Assembly (NCBI GenBank): GCA_002989075.1
Contig: PSQN01000014.1
Coordinates: 1,352,005 to 1,416,004 of the forward strand
Direction of reading: 5' to 3'
Length of the DNA: 64,000 nt
Source of the DNA: Arthonia radiata
Taxonomy: Eukaryota; Ascomycota; Arthoniomycetes; Arthoniales; Arthoniaceae
The notes beneath the pieces are model-generated. The model saw only the letters and a list, made by a program, of their open reading frames with translations. It had not been told where the DNA came from and did not search any database. Below are positions 31,901-40,995 of the stretch, piece after piece. A program made the position numbers and the translations under genes. How positions within the stretch are numbered: the first letter of the stretch is position 1; every line of letters starts with the position of its first letter.

Positions 31901-32821
31901 GGTCGGCTCATAGAGGTCATCATCCAGATCATCACCGTCGTTGTGTTGTTGGTGATCTTGGGCTGACGCGCTCTTGGTGCATGCAGGGACTTCAACACCA
32001 ATCTCAGCATAGAGCTGCTGCAAGAAGTGAGCGTCCAAGCCTTCGCGAAGTAGATCCTCGAAGCCGACGTGGTTTGCATGCATGACAAGGAGAAATTGCT
32101 TGGCTCTTTCACGCTCATTGGCTAGATCTTGCGAGGCTTGCGCAACGTCAGAATGAACATTCGCGGATGCCATGGAGGCAGGTGCCGGAGACTTAGGTTT
32201 TGAAGATGTCGATGTGTTTTGTGCGTCCAATGCCCCTGTCTTGGCAGCTTTCGTGGCTTGCCGATTTCTTGAAGACTTGCTGGAGCCGACCCGCTGCATG
32301 CTTTGGTTAAGAGACTCGCCAATCGCCCCAGACTGTTTTTGATGTTGCTGAGAGCCAGTTTTGGCCTTCTTGTTGGGTCGATTATCCTGGGCCTGCATCT
32401 TCCCATTTACGAAACCCTTGGCGGTAATATGATTGGAGTTTCTCCCTCCCTGTGTGGCCTTCTTTTGCTTGTTGGCTCCTTTCTTGGTATTTGGCTGGGA
32501 TAAGTTGCCGCTGTTATGGTTCTGGGTGTGGTAGGATGCGTTTGGGGTCGGAGGAGCCAGGTGATTGAAAGAGGCAGATTGGAAGTTTGCCATTGCCGCG
32601 GGGTTGGGAGCGCCAGTCGCAAAGTATCCGCTCCAAGCCGGTAATGCCGGCGCGCCTGCTGGTGATGTAGGATCATAGCCCTGAAATATGGACATATCTT
32701 GGAATGGCGGAGGTTGGTATTGAGGTGGAGGGAATTGAAGGTTGGTAAAATCCATCTGGGGGTGGTTGGGATCGTACGTTGGTGAAAATTGCTGACCCGG
32801 TGGAAAATTCTGCCAGTCCAT
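28964..32821 (-). CDS. Red1/ZFC3H1-like scaffold protein (C-terminal zinc finger not seen)
   Basis: An intronless ORF of 1,285 aa from MDWQNFPPGQQF; an upstream Met at 32932 would add 37 unrelated residues. The N-terminus is Pro/Gln/Asn-rich, followed by NREDYLARLKALKAG (near residue 365), an arginine-rich EDLARARDKARRAFAASR helix, a basic SRIDEMKRIIELRELKKKVK helix, and a coiled coil near residue 830 (RRAELESFLDE... QKVRKEQEAK... LESLGVDTQHIPE). Fungal Red1/ZFC3H1-type nuclear RNA-surveillance scaffolds have this coiled-coil block and DYEPPxP motifs, and DYEPP occurs twice here. They normally end in a zf-C3H1 finger. This ORF stops at STPELP and no finger is found downstream: truncation, a missed exon, or a divergent family member. 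Eight ~10-residue acidic repeats lie about two thirds along. Confidence 0.7.
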   Translation of the reverse strand: MDWQNFPPGQQFSPTYDPNHPQMDFTNLQFPPPQYQPPPFQDMSIFQGYDPTSPAGAPALPAWSGYFATGAPNPAAMANFQSASFNHLAPPTPNASYHTQNHNSGNLSQPNTKKGANKQKKATQGGRNSNHITAKGFVNGKMQAQDNRPNKKAKTGSQQHQKQSGAIGESLNQSMQRVGSSKSSRNRQATKAAKTGALDAQNTSTSSKPKSPAPASMASANVHSDVAQASQDLANERERAKQFLLVMHANHVGFEDLLREGLDAHFLQQLYAEIGVEVPACTKSASAQDHQQHNDGDDLDDDLYEPTDEPIAIFDAAPTVGAAPLAATKPTVPMLEVPAWPSSSHNLPTPSNREDYLARLKALKAGHSVPAIQLSQPPGLSALSTNMDLQTPSSEAYNELTTASASEANGITPIVNTNQEDLARARDKARRAFAASRAARKAQMSAASSLPIEPSANSKDSDQSALQQHDREQGVAKQADAEHGQSSSAPGKAGDGSVSDHATSGPGPQVTATTESVRLPGLSDTATAPSPEQNLLAQLKHSPITTARRDLDVNASHSDGVVSQSQMKFSTLSAEREATPDPRATSMVKSAAPLEAGNAEDYIRFAESDDFSFPGFQRSAEPDIPGLTAISRHRPHSTASNRPALQHSSSYQNDRLQGHMSRIDEMKRIIELRELKKKVKTRRTGTPETPQALPRIASASSAQTIEDGTGLKPETHEYSLSEAETKAIQQDNSPQQVVGTQASAASPFTQSQPVQATTLTEEDRAVLPNPASGKVHNVPSSLRSSDFASPPRGVHSTWKTQRRAELESFLDERTAQTASDAQRLAALQAEMQELQSKVRKEQEAKVQLVQELESLGVDTQHIPENQLQDARDEVVASLTMAHARSDAVSGISPQRDSSANQMLDTPEEVQQDVLVGSQLISDRKTEGSSVSHGEGQDVQILENDNMDVQASDDDAQSMQASDAEGINLDASDDEGEKTQPADDQDINLEASDNGDRDMEDFDDHSGDLKDLNNDVQDIEAVENGAQSERPDSSYTQGSHSPRSTSNVELVGADDPRDDEAEQDVMDTDTSSEGEIEEEDPVNADATFEGFDDSQIQPSSTAANEPIIAFDDNTMDDSDRISQHEDGYRSVGELSNALDVEDSLASQEDEVALMDQSSDEGEYSPEPSMSNIPSQPVIAQRTFSISSSSSSEASEDYEPPQPEAQPRVSEPDPSESEEEDYEPPDAANQALGKTAPLVDTAPDTAPDQPSDPDDLYDEASAQEDAISAADDDFNVEPGHLSTPELP
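29748..29990 (-). repeat. ~30-bp diverged tandem repeat coding acidic (ASDD)-type units
   Basis: About eight units of ten codons inside the Red1-like ORF: DVQASDDDAQS, MQASDAEGIN, LDASDDEGEKT, LEASDNGDRD and so on. Confidence 0.7.
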
Positions 32822-33290
32822 TGCGTCTCGCAGTGATGTGTTATACAATGAGCATGCCACGACGTTGCGCGATTGGCAATGCCCTTCTAGGTAGGCGGGA
32901 AATGAGCTTCCTGTAGATAAGGAGTTCTCCAAGCTTGTCAGAGTTGCCAGACCTTAAACTGCATGCGGCTATTAGCGAAAGAGCGCGACTCCAACAAATT
33001 CGCTAGGCATGCTCCTGGGTGCGGGTAGGTTATTAATTGATGATGAAAAGCGGAGGAACAATCCCGTAGCAGATCCAGGGTATAACCCTAATGTACATCA
33101 GTGGTTGTCGGGCCAACCGTGGGTGTGTATGTGGGATCCGTCAGAATGGAGCGCAACACAATCGTCAACCTTATTCGCGATTTTCTTTAAGCTTTTGTCT
33201 GGTTGTTTGCTCCGCGTCGATCTTTTATCAGTATGGCGACTGCATCACCTTGGCCATACTGAATCGCGACATCTGTAACTTACTGCTGCG
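32822..33290. promoter_or_regulatory. Divergent promoter region, Red1-like / myosin II
   Basis: The 470 bp between two head-to-head start codons must hold both promoters. No clear TATA box or repeated operator seen. Confidence 0.5.
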
Positions 33291-36200
33291 ATGTCAAGCC
33301 CACGACTGCAAGGGCCGGTGCAGGCCATGCCTTCCCCCGGAGGACCTTTTGGATCTCCATCCTCCCCCTCATCCTACCATCAACGAGGCCATTCGGCGGT
33401 TTTGTCATCACCTACAGCTCCAAGCCCTCAAACTCATACGCGCAACCACTCATTCTCACCAATGGCATCTACATCGATGTTAGGACGCAACAATTCTACC
33501 AGAGGACGCACAGGCTCAATACGGCATGGATCACAATCAAGCATGTCAGGCACATTTGCACCGCAATTTATCAAATCAGATGCAGCTTTTACGTCGGCGA
33601 AAGCTGGCAACGTTGATGAGGAAATTGACGTATCCGGCAAAAGACATGTGTGGTTAAACGATGCCGAGAAGACTTTCGTGAAAGGATGGGTGGTGGAGGA
33701 GCAAGACGGGGACACACTGCTTGTTCAGTGCGACGACGGCAGTCAAAGAACAGTTGATGTCAATAGCGTGGATAAGGTCAATCCTGTTAAATTCGACAAA
33801 GCAGACGACATGGCAGAGCTCACGTTCCTCAACGAAGCATCCGTGGTGCATAATCTTCACACGCGGTATCAGTCAGACCTGATCTATACCTACTCCGGAC
33901 TTTTCCTGGTCACCGTCAATCCATACTGTCCTCTACCGATATACACCCGTGACCACATCAACATGTATCGAGGCAGAAGCCGGGAAGATACCAAGCCTCA
34001 CATATTCGCCGTCGCAGACGAAGCGTTCACCAAACTCAAAACTGCTGGCGAGAACCAGAGCATCCTAGTCACTGGAGAATCAGGAGCTGGGAAGACGGAA
34101 AACACGAAAAAGGTCATCCAATATTTGGCAGCTGTTGCCGCGTCCGATGGTCATGGATCCAGATCCAAAAAGAGTACACACGCCAACCTGTCGCAACAAA
34201 TACTACGCGCGAACCCTATCCTGGAGTCTTTCGGCAATGCTCAAACTTTGAGAAATAACAATTCTTCTAGGTTTGGCAAGTTCATCCGGATCCAATTCAC
34301 GCAGAATGGGCAGATAGCTGGCGCTTTCATCGACTGGTATTTACTCGAGAAGTCGCGTGTTGTCAAGTTGAACGCCAACGAAAGGAATTATCACATCTTC
34401 TACCAGCTGCTACGAGGCGCCGAATCCTCGCTGAAGCAGGAACTGCTCATTGGTGATCAGGAAGTGGAAGACTTTGAGTATACATCGAGAGGCAACGATG
34501 TGATTGCTGGGGTGTCGGATCGGGAAGAGTGGCATGCTCTCATGGAAGCTTTCGATGTGATGAACTTCTCCCGAGCTGACAAGATGGCTGTATTCCGAAG
34601 CATCGCTGCCATACTACATCTCGGCAACGTCCGAGTGTCTCGACAAAGTCTTTCCAGCGACCAAGCGTCTCTCGACGACGACGGCAAAGAGCAGCTGCGG
34701 AAAGCTTGCAAGCTGCTTGGCGTCCAGTATGAACCGTTTCTGAACGCTCTTCTGCATCCTCGGGTCAAAGCTGGCAGAGAATGGGTGCAAAAGGTCCAAA
34801 GTCCGGAGCAGGTCTCACTTACCATCGACGCACTGGCCAAGAGCATCTATGAACGAGCCTTTGGCGACCTTGTAGATCGTATCAATCATCGTCTCAACAA
34901 AACGGAGTCCATTGCTGACGACACCCATTTTGTGGGCGTACTCGACATTGCTGGGTTCGAGATTTTCGAAGACAACAGCTTCGAGCAGCTTTGCATCAAC
35001 TACACCAATGAAAAGCTGCAGCAATTCTTCAACCACCACATGTTCGTTCTGGAGCAGGAAGAATATGCGAGGGAGCAGATCGAATGGCAATTCATCGACT
35101 TTGGCAAAGACTTACAACCAACAATTGATCTCATCGAGCTTTCCAACCCTATCGGCATTTTCTCTTGCCTGGATGAGGACAGTGTCATGCCGAAGGCGAC
35201 GGACAAGAGCTTTACAGAGAAGCTTCATGGCTTGTGGGATGGCAAGTCTCAGAAGTATCGCCGCTCGAAGCTCTCCCAAGGGTTCATGCTCACACACTAC
35301 GCCGCTGATGTGGAGTACTCGACAGACGGCTGGCTTGGGAAGAACAAGGATCCTCTCAACGACAACGCAACGAAGCTGTTGGCTGCTTCATCCGACAAAC
35401 ACATTGCGCATCTCTTTACGGACTGTGCTGATCCGGAAGACGAGACCGGCGCTCAAAGAAGCCGAGTGAAGAAGGGGTTGTTTCGGACAGTTGCACAGCG
35501 CCACAAGGAACAGCTCACCGGTCTCATGAATCAGCTTCATTCGACTCACCCGCATTTCGTTCGATGTATTCTGCCGAACCACAAGAAACGGCCCAAGACC
35601 TGGGACGCCGGTCTGGTACTCGATCAACTACGCTGCAATGGTGTGCTTGAAGGCATTCGCATTGCTCGCAGTGGCTTCCCTAATCGTATACCATTCGCAG
35701 AATTCAGATCGCGATATGAACTTCTCTGTACTCGGATGCCACGGACACCACTGGATGGACAAACTGCGGCAAAGATCATTCTTGAACAACTACAGCTTGA
35801 TCGATCCTGGTATCGCATTGGTCTGACGAAGGTCTTCTTCCGTGCCGGCGTGTTGGCTGAGCTTGAAGAACAGCGGGAGACACTGATCCGTGAGGTAGTC
35901 TGTCGGTTCCAATCTTTATCACGAGGCTTTATTCGACGACGTGCAGTGAACAAGACCCTCTATCGAGCCGAGGCCGCGCGCATCATCCATCAGAATTTCC
36001 AAGTCTACATGGATCTCCAAGCTAATCCATGGTGGAGGCTTTTCGTTCGCATGAGACCTCTGCTAGGGACCACCCGGCAGTCTAATGAGCTGAAAAAGCG
36101 AGATGAGAAAATCCAACAGCTTCAGGGTCAGATGCATGACGATGCAGGCCTCCGCCAAAAGCTGGAAGACGATCGAAAGAGAGCCGAACACCACACTCGC

Positions 36201-38906
36201 CAAGTGCAGCAGACTCTAGAGAACGAACGTGCTCTTGCACTCGACAAAGATGAGATTTTCAAACGCCTTCAAGATCGCGAGGTTGAGCTCAGTGAGAAGC
36301 TTGCAGGCGCCCTGGAGGACCAGGAGGGTCTGGAGGACCAGATCGATGAAGCGCTCAGAGCGAAGCAGACTGCTGAAAGCCGAGCTAACGCACTGCAACA
36401 AAGTCTCGATCAAGCAGGCTCATTGGTGGAGGCTTCCGAAGCAAGTAAAAACGCGCTTCATACTCGAATTCAAGATCTAGAGCAAGAGCTTGTTGCTGCT
36501 CAAGAAAGCGGCGATCAAGTCAGTGAAAATGAACAACGGCTCGAGCAAGAAGTCAAGGTGCTTGAGAGCCAGCTTGGTCTGAAGGACCGCAAGCTGATGG
36601 AAGTCGAGCAGCGTGCCGCTCAGCATGAGGAACGCATAGCCGCCGCGGAAGACCAAGCATCGCAGGCCGCGCGAAGCGAACGTCGTGCTCAACAAGACCT
36701 CAAAGCGCTCAACAGCCGTGTCGACGTCAAAGACTGCAAGATTAAGGATCTCGAGAACAAGATCGCGAGGGCTGATCAAGAGGCCGCTGAGAGGCTCGCG
36801 ATGAAAGCGAGAGAGCTCGATCAGCGGACAAGCCAAAAGGAAGACCAGCTCAATCAAGAGATCAAAATGCTGAACAGTCAACTTGGCCTGAAGGATCGTA
36901 AGATTCATGATCTCGAAGGCAAGGTGCTTAAGAGCGATCAAGATTCCAATATCAAGGTCACTGAGATGACCAAGGAAGTGCAAGCAGCGAGAAGGCAAGT
37001 GCGACAGATGGGCGAAGACACGCATATGATGTCTGAAGCGAAGAGTGCTGTGGAGTTTGAGCTCTCTGATTTGCGAGCCGAACTCGATGATTTGCGCAAG
37101 GAGCACGAGCAAGAAGAGTCAACTCGTGTTCAGCTTCTTGAAGATATTCGCCTCGAGCGTGAGCAAGAGGAGTCGAGCCGTTCGCAGATGATGCAGGAGT
37201 TCTCTGAGCTTCAAATGCAGCTCGACAGCGAGACCTCCAACCTCGATGAAGTCCAAGCAAGTCTGGAACTCTACAAGTCGCGGGCGGAAGAGTACTTCAA
37301 TAAGCTCGAGCAAGCTGAGACGACAGTACTGCGAGCGACGAAGGCTGAACAGTTTGCGAAAAGCCAATGTCGTGAGGCCGAGGAAACTTCGTCTCGTATA
37401 GTCTCAGAGCGCAAGCAAACCAACGCGCTCATTGAGGATCTTCAACATCAAGTTCGTGAGCATGAGGAACGGTTTGAAGACCTGTCAGCCGATCTCAACG
37501 GCGCTCAGCACGCAAAGAGGAGACTACAGCAGGAGCTGGAGGAATACCGGAGTCAAAGAGCTGCGGACCTGGAGGAGCGTGAATCTTCGGTGGAACAGAC
37601 TCGCTCGAAATACCAAGGCGAGCTGAGTGCGCTGACCTCCGAGCTTGCCTCTGAACGTGAGTTTGCCAATGCGATGAGATCGGAGAACAGTCAAATGCGT
37701 GAAGAGTTGGATGACATGCGGTCAAAGTGGGATGACGAGATGCTGAACAGCTCGACGTGGTGGAAGGAGAAGCAGAGACTTGAGACAGCGCTTGAGAGCA
37801 TCTCGAAGTCCAGAGACGACGCTGTCGAAGCTCACGACGAAGCCCAAGAACGAATCAACGCCCTCACTGCCCAGACACGATCCCTTCGGACAGCTGCAGA
37901 CAACGCCGCAGCTGAGCGCGACAACTTGGCTTTCGAGAAGCAAACACTCGAGAAGCGACTTCAAGAGGCCAGTGGTCGTCTTGACGATCTCTCGCGAAGT
38001 GACAGCCCTTCAATGCGGGATGCCGCGGCCATCGACAGAGATCTCCTGCAACTGAAAGCGGACCTCGGCCAACAAGGCGACATAGCATCCGCTGCTGTGG
38101 GCAAGATGCGCCGTGCGGAAGCTCTGGCCCAAGACTCACAAAAGGAGGTCGCTGCCGAGCGGGAGAAGAACATGCAGCTGCATCGAGAGAAAGCGAGCCT
38201 CGACAAGTCCGTTAAGGATCTGCAACTGCGCCTTGTCGACCTCGAAACGAAAGGGTACTCCAGCGCCAGCCAAGACGTCCGCTTCTTGCATCGCCGCATC
38301 CAAGAACTTGAGCACCACATCGAAGACATGGAATCGTCACGGACCAAGGAAACCCGCTCAGCGCGCAACAACGACCGACAAGTTCGAGACTTGCAAGCCC
38401 AGCTTGATCGTAAAGAAAGCGCCAACGCCCAGCTGCAGGTCGACGTTGACTCCACACGCAACCGCATCGACCGCCTCCTCAAGACTGTCGACGAGCTACA
38501 AGCCAGTGACAGCGATCACAGTCTGGCCGCAAAACGCGCTGAGCGTGAACTTCAATCTGAGAAAGAGCGCCGCCTTAAGCTTGAGAAGGAGCTCGAAGCC
38601 ATCAAGGATCGGAGCGGTGATCGCGAAAACTTCGGCGCCAGTCTTAGTCCGTCTGCCGCCGACCGCAAATGGGGCACCGCGCGCCCTCTGAGCGAGGTGT
38701 CTGGTAACGGTGGCTGGGGTGGTAGCATGCGGTCGAACCGCTCCAGCTACCACTCTCGCGCCGGCAGCGTCGAGCCCGTCACCGCGCCCGTCCGCCCTTT
38801 AGGCTCATCTCTGAACAGCATACCCGGCAGCCCCGACGTGCCGAAGCGGAAGAGCAGCCTCAGCAGGCACAAGAGCACCGACAGCAACCAGAAGGATTTT
38901 TTATAG
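33291..38906 (+). CDS. myo2: Class II (conventional) myosin heavy chain
   Basis: An unusual uninterrupted 1,871-codon ORF. A Ser/Pro-rich N-terminal extension (~90 residues) precedes an SH3-like domain (KRHVWLNDAEKTFVKGWVVE) and the motor. The P-loop GESGAGKT is at 262-269, with switch I NNNSSRFGKF and switch II DIAGFEIFEDNSFEQLCINY. After the converter there is at least one IQ motif (VCRFQSLSRGFIRRRA), then a coiled coil from about residue 930 to 1780 and a short Ser-rich non-helical tail ending DSNQKDFL. It forms bipolar filaments in the cytokinetic ring. The length fits fungal myosin II. The start at the first Met after an in-frame stop is plausible; Met13 is the alternative. Confidence 0.95.
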   Translation: MSSPRLQGPVQAMPSPGGPFGSPSSPSSYHQRGHSAVLSSPTAPSPQTHTRNHSFSPMASTSMLGRNNSTRGRTGSIRHGSQSSMSGTFAPQFIKSDAAFTSAKAGNVDEEIDVSGKRHVWLNDAEKTFVKGWVVEEQDGDTLLVQCDDGSQRTVDVNSVDKVNPVKFDKADDMAELTFLNEASVVHNLHTRYQSDLIYTYSGLFLVTVNPYCPLPIYTRDHINMYRGRSREDTKPHIFAVADEAFTKLKTAGENQSILVTGESGAGKTENTKKVIQYLAAVAASDGHGSRSKKSTHANLSQQILRANPILESFGNAQTLRNNNSSRFGKFIRIQFTQNGQIAGAFIDWYLLEKSRVVKLNANERNYHIFYQLLRGAESSLKQELLIGDQEVEDFEYTSRGNDVIAGVSDREEWHALMEAFDVMNFSRADKMAVFRSIAAILHLGNVRVSRQSLSSDQASLDDDGKEQLRKACKLLGVQYEPFLNALLHPRVKAGREWVQKVQSPEQVSLTIDALAKSIYERAFGDLVDRINHRLNKTESIADDTHFVGVLDIAGFEIFEDNSFEQLCINYTNEKLQQFFNHHMFVLEQEEYAREQIEWQFIDFGKDLQPTIDLIELSNPIGIFSCLDEDSVMPKATDKSFTEKLHGLWDGKSQKYRRSKLSQGFMLTHYAADVEYSTDGWLGKNKDPLNDNATKLLAASSDKHIAHLFTDCADPEDETGAQRSRVKKGLFRTVAQRHKEQLTGLMNQLHSTHPHFVRCILPNHKKRPKTWDAGLVLDQLRCNGVLEGIRIARSGFPNRIPFAEFRSRYELLCTRMPRTPLDGQTAAKIILEQLQLDRSWYRIGLTKVFFRAGVLAELEEQRETLIREVVCRFQSLSRGFIRRRAVNKTLYRAEAARIIHQNFQVYMDLQANPWWRLFVRMRPLLGTTRQSNELKKRDEKIQQLQGQMHDDAGLRQKLEDDRKRAEHHTRQVQQTLENERALALDKDEIFKRLQDREVELSEKLAGALEDQEGLEDQIDEALRAKQTAESRANALQQSLDQAGSLVEASEASKNALHTRIQDLEQELVAAQESGDQVSENEQRLEQEVKVLESQLGLKDRKLMEVEQRAAQHEERIAAAEDQASQAARSERRAQQDLKALNSRVDVKDCKIKDLENKIARADQEAAERLAMKARELDQRTSQKEDQLNQEIKMLNSQLGLKDRKIHDLEGKVLKSDQDSNIKVTEMTKEVQAARRQVRQMGEDTHMMSEAKSAVEFELSDLRAELDDLRKEHEQEESTRVQLLEDIRLEREQEESSRSQMMQEFSELQMQLDSETSNLDEVQASLELYKSRAEEYFNKLEQAETTVLRATKAEQFAKSQCREAEETSSRIVSERKQTNALIEDLQHQVREHEERFEDLSADLNGAQHAKRRLQQELEEYRSQRAADLEERESSVEQTRSKYQGELSALTSELASEREFANAMRSENSQMREELDDMRSKWDDEMLNSSTWWKEKQRLETALESISKSRDDAVEAHDEAQERINALTAQTRSLRTAADNAAAERDNLAFEKQTLEKRLQEASGRLDDLSRSDSPSMRDAAAIDRDLLQLKADLGQQGDIASAAVGKMRRAEALAQDSQKEVAAEREKNMQLHREKASLDKSVKDLQLRLVDLETKGYSSASQDVRFLHRRIQELEHHIEDMESSRTKETRSARNNDRQVRDLQAQLDRKESANAQLQVDVDSTRNRIDRLLKTVDELQASDSDHSLAAKRAERELQSEKERRLKLEKELEAIKDRSGDRENFGASLSPSAADRKWGTARPLSEVSGNGGWGGSMRSNRSSYHSRAGSVEPVTAPVRPLGSSLNSIPGSPDVPKRKSSLSRHKSTDSNQKDFL

Positions 38907-39636
38907 GTGGAGTTGGGGCGTCTAAGGAGGGCGTGAATGGTGTTTTGGACGGCGGGAAGGAAGGGCTCAGCCGGAATGGCTCGAGGTTGAAGAGTGAGGC
39001 ATTCTTGTAAATGGGGTTGGGTGATCTTATGGGCGGCTGGTCTGCTTTGCATGGGTGGCTTTGTGTATATTTTGAGGAAGCGGTGGGCAGAGGATGTGTT
39101 GGACGATGTTATTGTTTGGATGGTCGTTATGATATTTTTGGCTTAGCATAGCGTTGCGTGGAAGCATTGGGGGGCTGGGTAATGAGATCAAGTTTGGCTT
39201 GTGTGATCGTCCGCTTTTTGTTCGTCGTAAGTTTTCTGAAAAGGTTGTGAAGAGTCGTTGCGGAAGCTCACCTGGGTGAAGACTGGCGTGAGATTCCGCC
39301 GCCCCGGACTGCTTGAGCTCGCCCCTGCCTCTCACTTGGGGTGCGCTGCAACTAGAGTGGACTTGAATGTCACCCCGCTTTCAGTCGGGGCCGTACAAGG
39401 TGGGTCACATGTCTGATGTAGGTAGGTAGGGTGGTAGGTGTTGGAATCTACTTGCTGGCAGCACATATATCAGGAGGTGGGATTCGCCCGTGCTGGCGTT
39501 TTCTTTGACTGCTCGCACAGTTTAGTCAAAGCGAACTTATGTTTCAAAAAGCTTCGAGAGACATTTTGTAGACATAGCATTACTGGAGAGAGGAGGTATA
39601 TGGCTGCGGACAGATAGTCGTCTTTGTTCAGACACT
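38907..39636. other. Intergenic, no gene recognised
   Basis: 3' flank of the myosin gene and promoter of the SDR gene. GGTAGGTAGG-type short repeats at 39420-39440. No credible ORF. Confidence 0.4.
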
Positions 39637-40908
39637 ATGGCTACCCTGGACGGTGTGGCTTTCGTTCTAGGTATTTCATCCTTCTCGTCCATATCCAGTC
39701 GCCCATCTTGCCCCTTCCATCCTCCCGCCTTCCATGCCCTCTGCTTCCTGGTTCAAACCAACCCTGGTCCACCTCCACCTCACCACCTCTGCCACGCCCT
39801 CATCTCCACGACCCCATCATTGCCTCCACCACTCACATTCTAACCCTCAAAAGGAGCCGGCAGCGGCATCGGCCTCGAATGCGCCCTCACCTTCGCCGAG
39901 CGCGGCGCCTCTGCCCTCGTTCTCGCAGACCTCAACTTGGAGGCCGTGCAGGTCACCGCCGAGCGCAGCAAGAAGCTCGCGACGCATCCTCAGTATCGAT
40001 GCGTCAGTGTTCGGGTCGATGTGACAGATCGAGCGAGCGTGGAGGCGGCGGCGAAAGAGGCGATGGAGAAGATGGGGAGAGTGGACTATTTTGTTAGCAC
40101 TGCTGGGGTGAGTAATCTCAGGTACCGTGTGGGTTGATGTGTGTCTTGTAATGGGTGGGTGATGCATATGGTGTTTTGCGTTTGGGGATGAGAAGACGCG
40201 CATGCGTGACTTTGCTTGCTCCAGACCGTGCCCCGTCCAGACTGTGCTCACCTAAGGCCAAGCTTACACATCCATAGATCACGTCCCCCGGGCCGAAGCC
40301 CATCATTGAAGCTTCCATTGAAGATTTCGAGCGCATCATGTCCATCAACGCCACTGGCGTCCTGACCTGCATCCAAGTCTTTGGTCGTCTCATGTCTGCG
40401 CAGGAAGGGAAGTTTGTTGAGGGCCGCAATGGCCGGCGCAGCCTCGGGCGTGGCTCCATGGTAGTTCTCGTGTCTCTTTCCTCGCAGCTTGGCTCGGCGA
40501 ATTGGACTGCGTATGGCGCGTCTAAGCACGCGGCGATGGGGATCGTGCGGAGTGCTGCGCTCGGGCTGGTTAAGGAGGGTGTGAGGGTGAATGCTGTTAA
40601 TCCGAGTTGGGTGCGTGTGCTGCGGAGCTGGCTGGGAGTGGAAGCTGACGAAGCTAGGTCGACACGCCACTGGTACGTGCGATTGGGAGTAAGGACGAGA
40701 ATTGGGAGAAGCAGTTCAAGGCTCTGCCGGCGGGGCGGTTTGCGAAGCCGGAGGAGGTGGTGAGTCCCTCCGCCCTGGATGATGAGGTGAGGGGTATGCT
40801 GACGATGGCCAGACCGGTGCTGTGCACTTCCTTAGTGGACCGGACGCGAGCTATATCAACGGGATCGGATTGACGATTGATTCGGGGATGACCTGTGCAC
40901 TTCCTTAG
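39637..40908 (+). CDS. Short-chain dehydrogenase/reductase (SDR), classical type
   Basis: Five exons (39637-39670, 39854-40107, 40278-40610, 40658-40759, 40813-40908) joined by GT-AG introns of 183, 170, 47 and 53 bp give 272 aa. The first intron splits the nucleotide-binding motif (VL|GAGSGIGL, the GxxxGxG of a Rossmann fold). The catalytic region is SLSSQLGSANWTAYGASKHA with Y175 and K179; the later NPSWVDTPLV and FLSGPDASYINGIGLTID blocks are typical FabG-like SDR. It should be an NAD(P)(H)-dependent oxidoreductase; the substrate cannot be told. A 73-bp tandem duplication in the last exon shifts frame and ends the protein at TCALP. Convergent with the epoxide hydrolase, 87 bp away. Confidence 0.85.
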
Positions 40909-40961
40909 TGGACCGGACGCGAGTTATAACAACGGGATCGGAGTGACGATCGATTCGGAGG
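40822..40961 (+). repeat. 73-bp tandem duplication in SDR last exon
   Basis: Units start GTGCACTTCCTTAGTGGACC at 40822 and 40895. The second copy differs at several bases. Because 73 is not a multiple of three, it is entered out of frame and gives a stop at 40906. Confidence 0.85.
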
Positions 40962-40995
40962 TGACGTTGGAAATATGATTAATGATCTGAGATGT

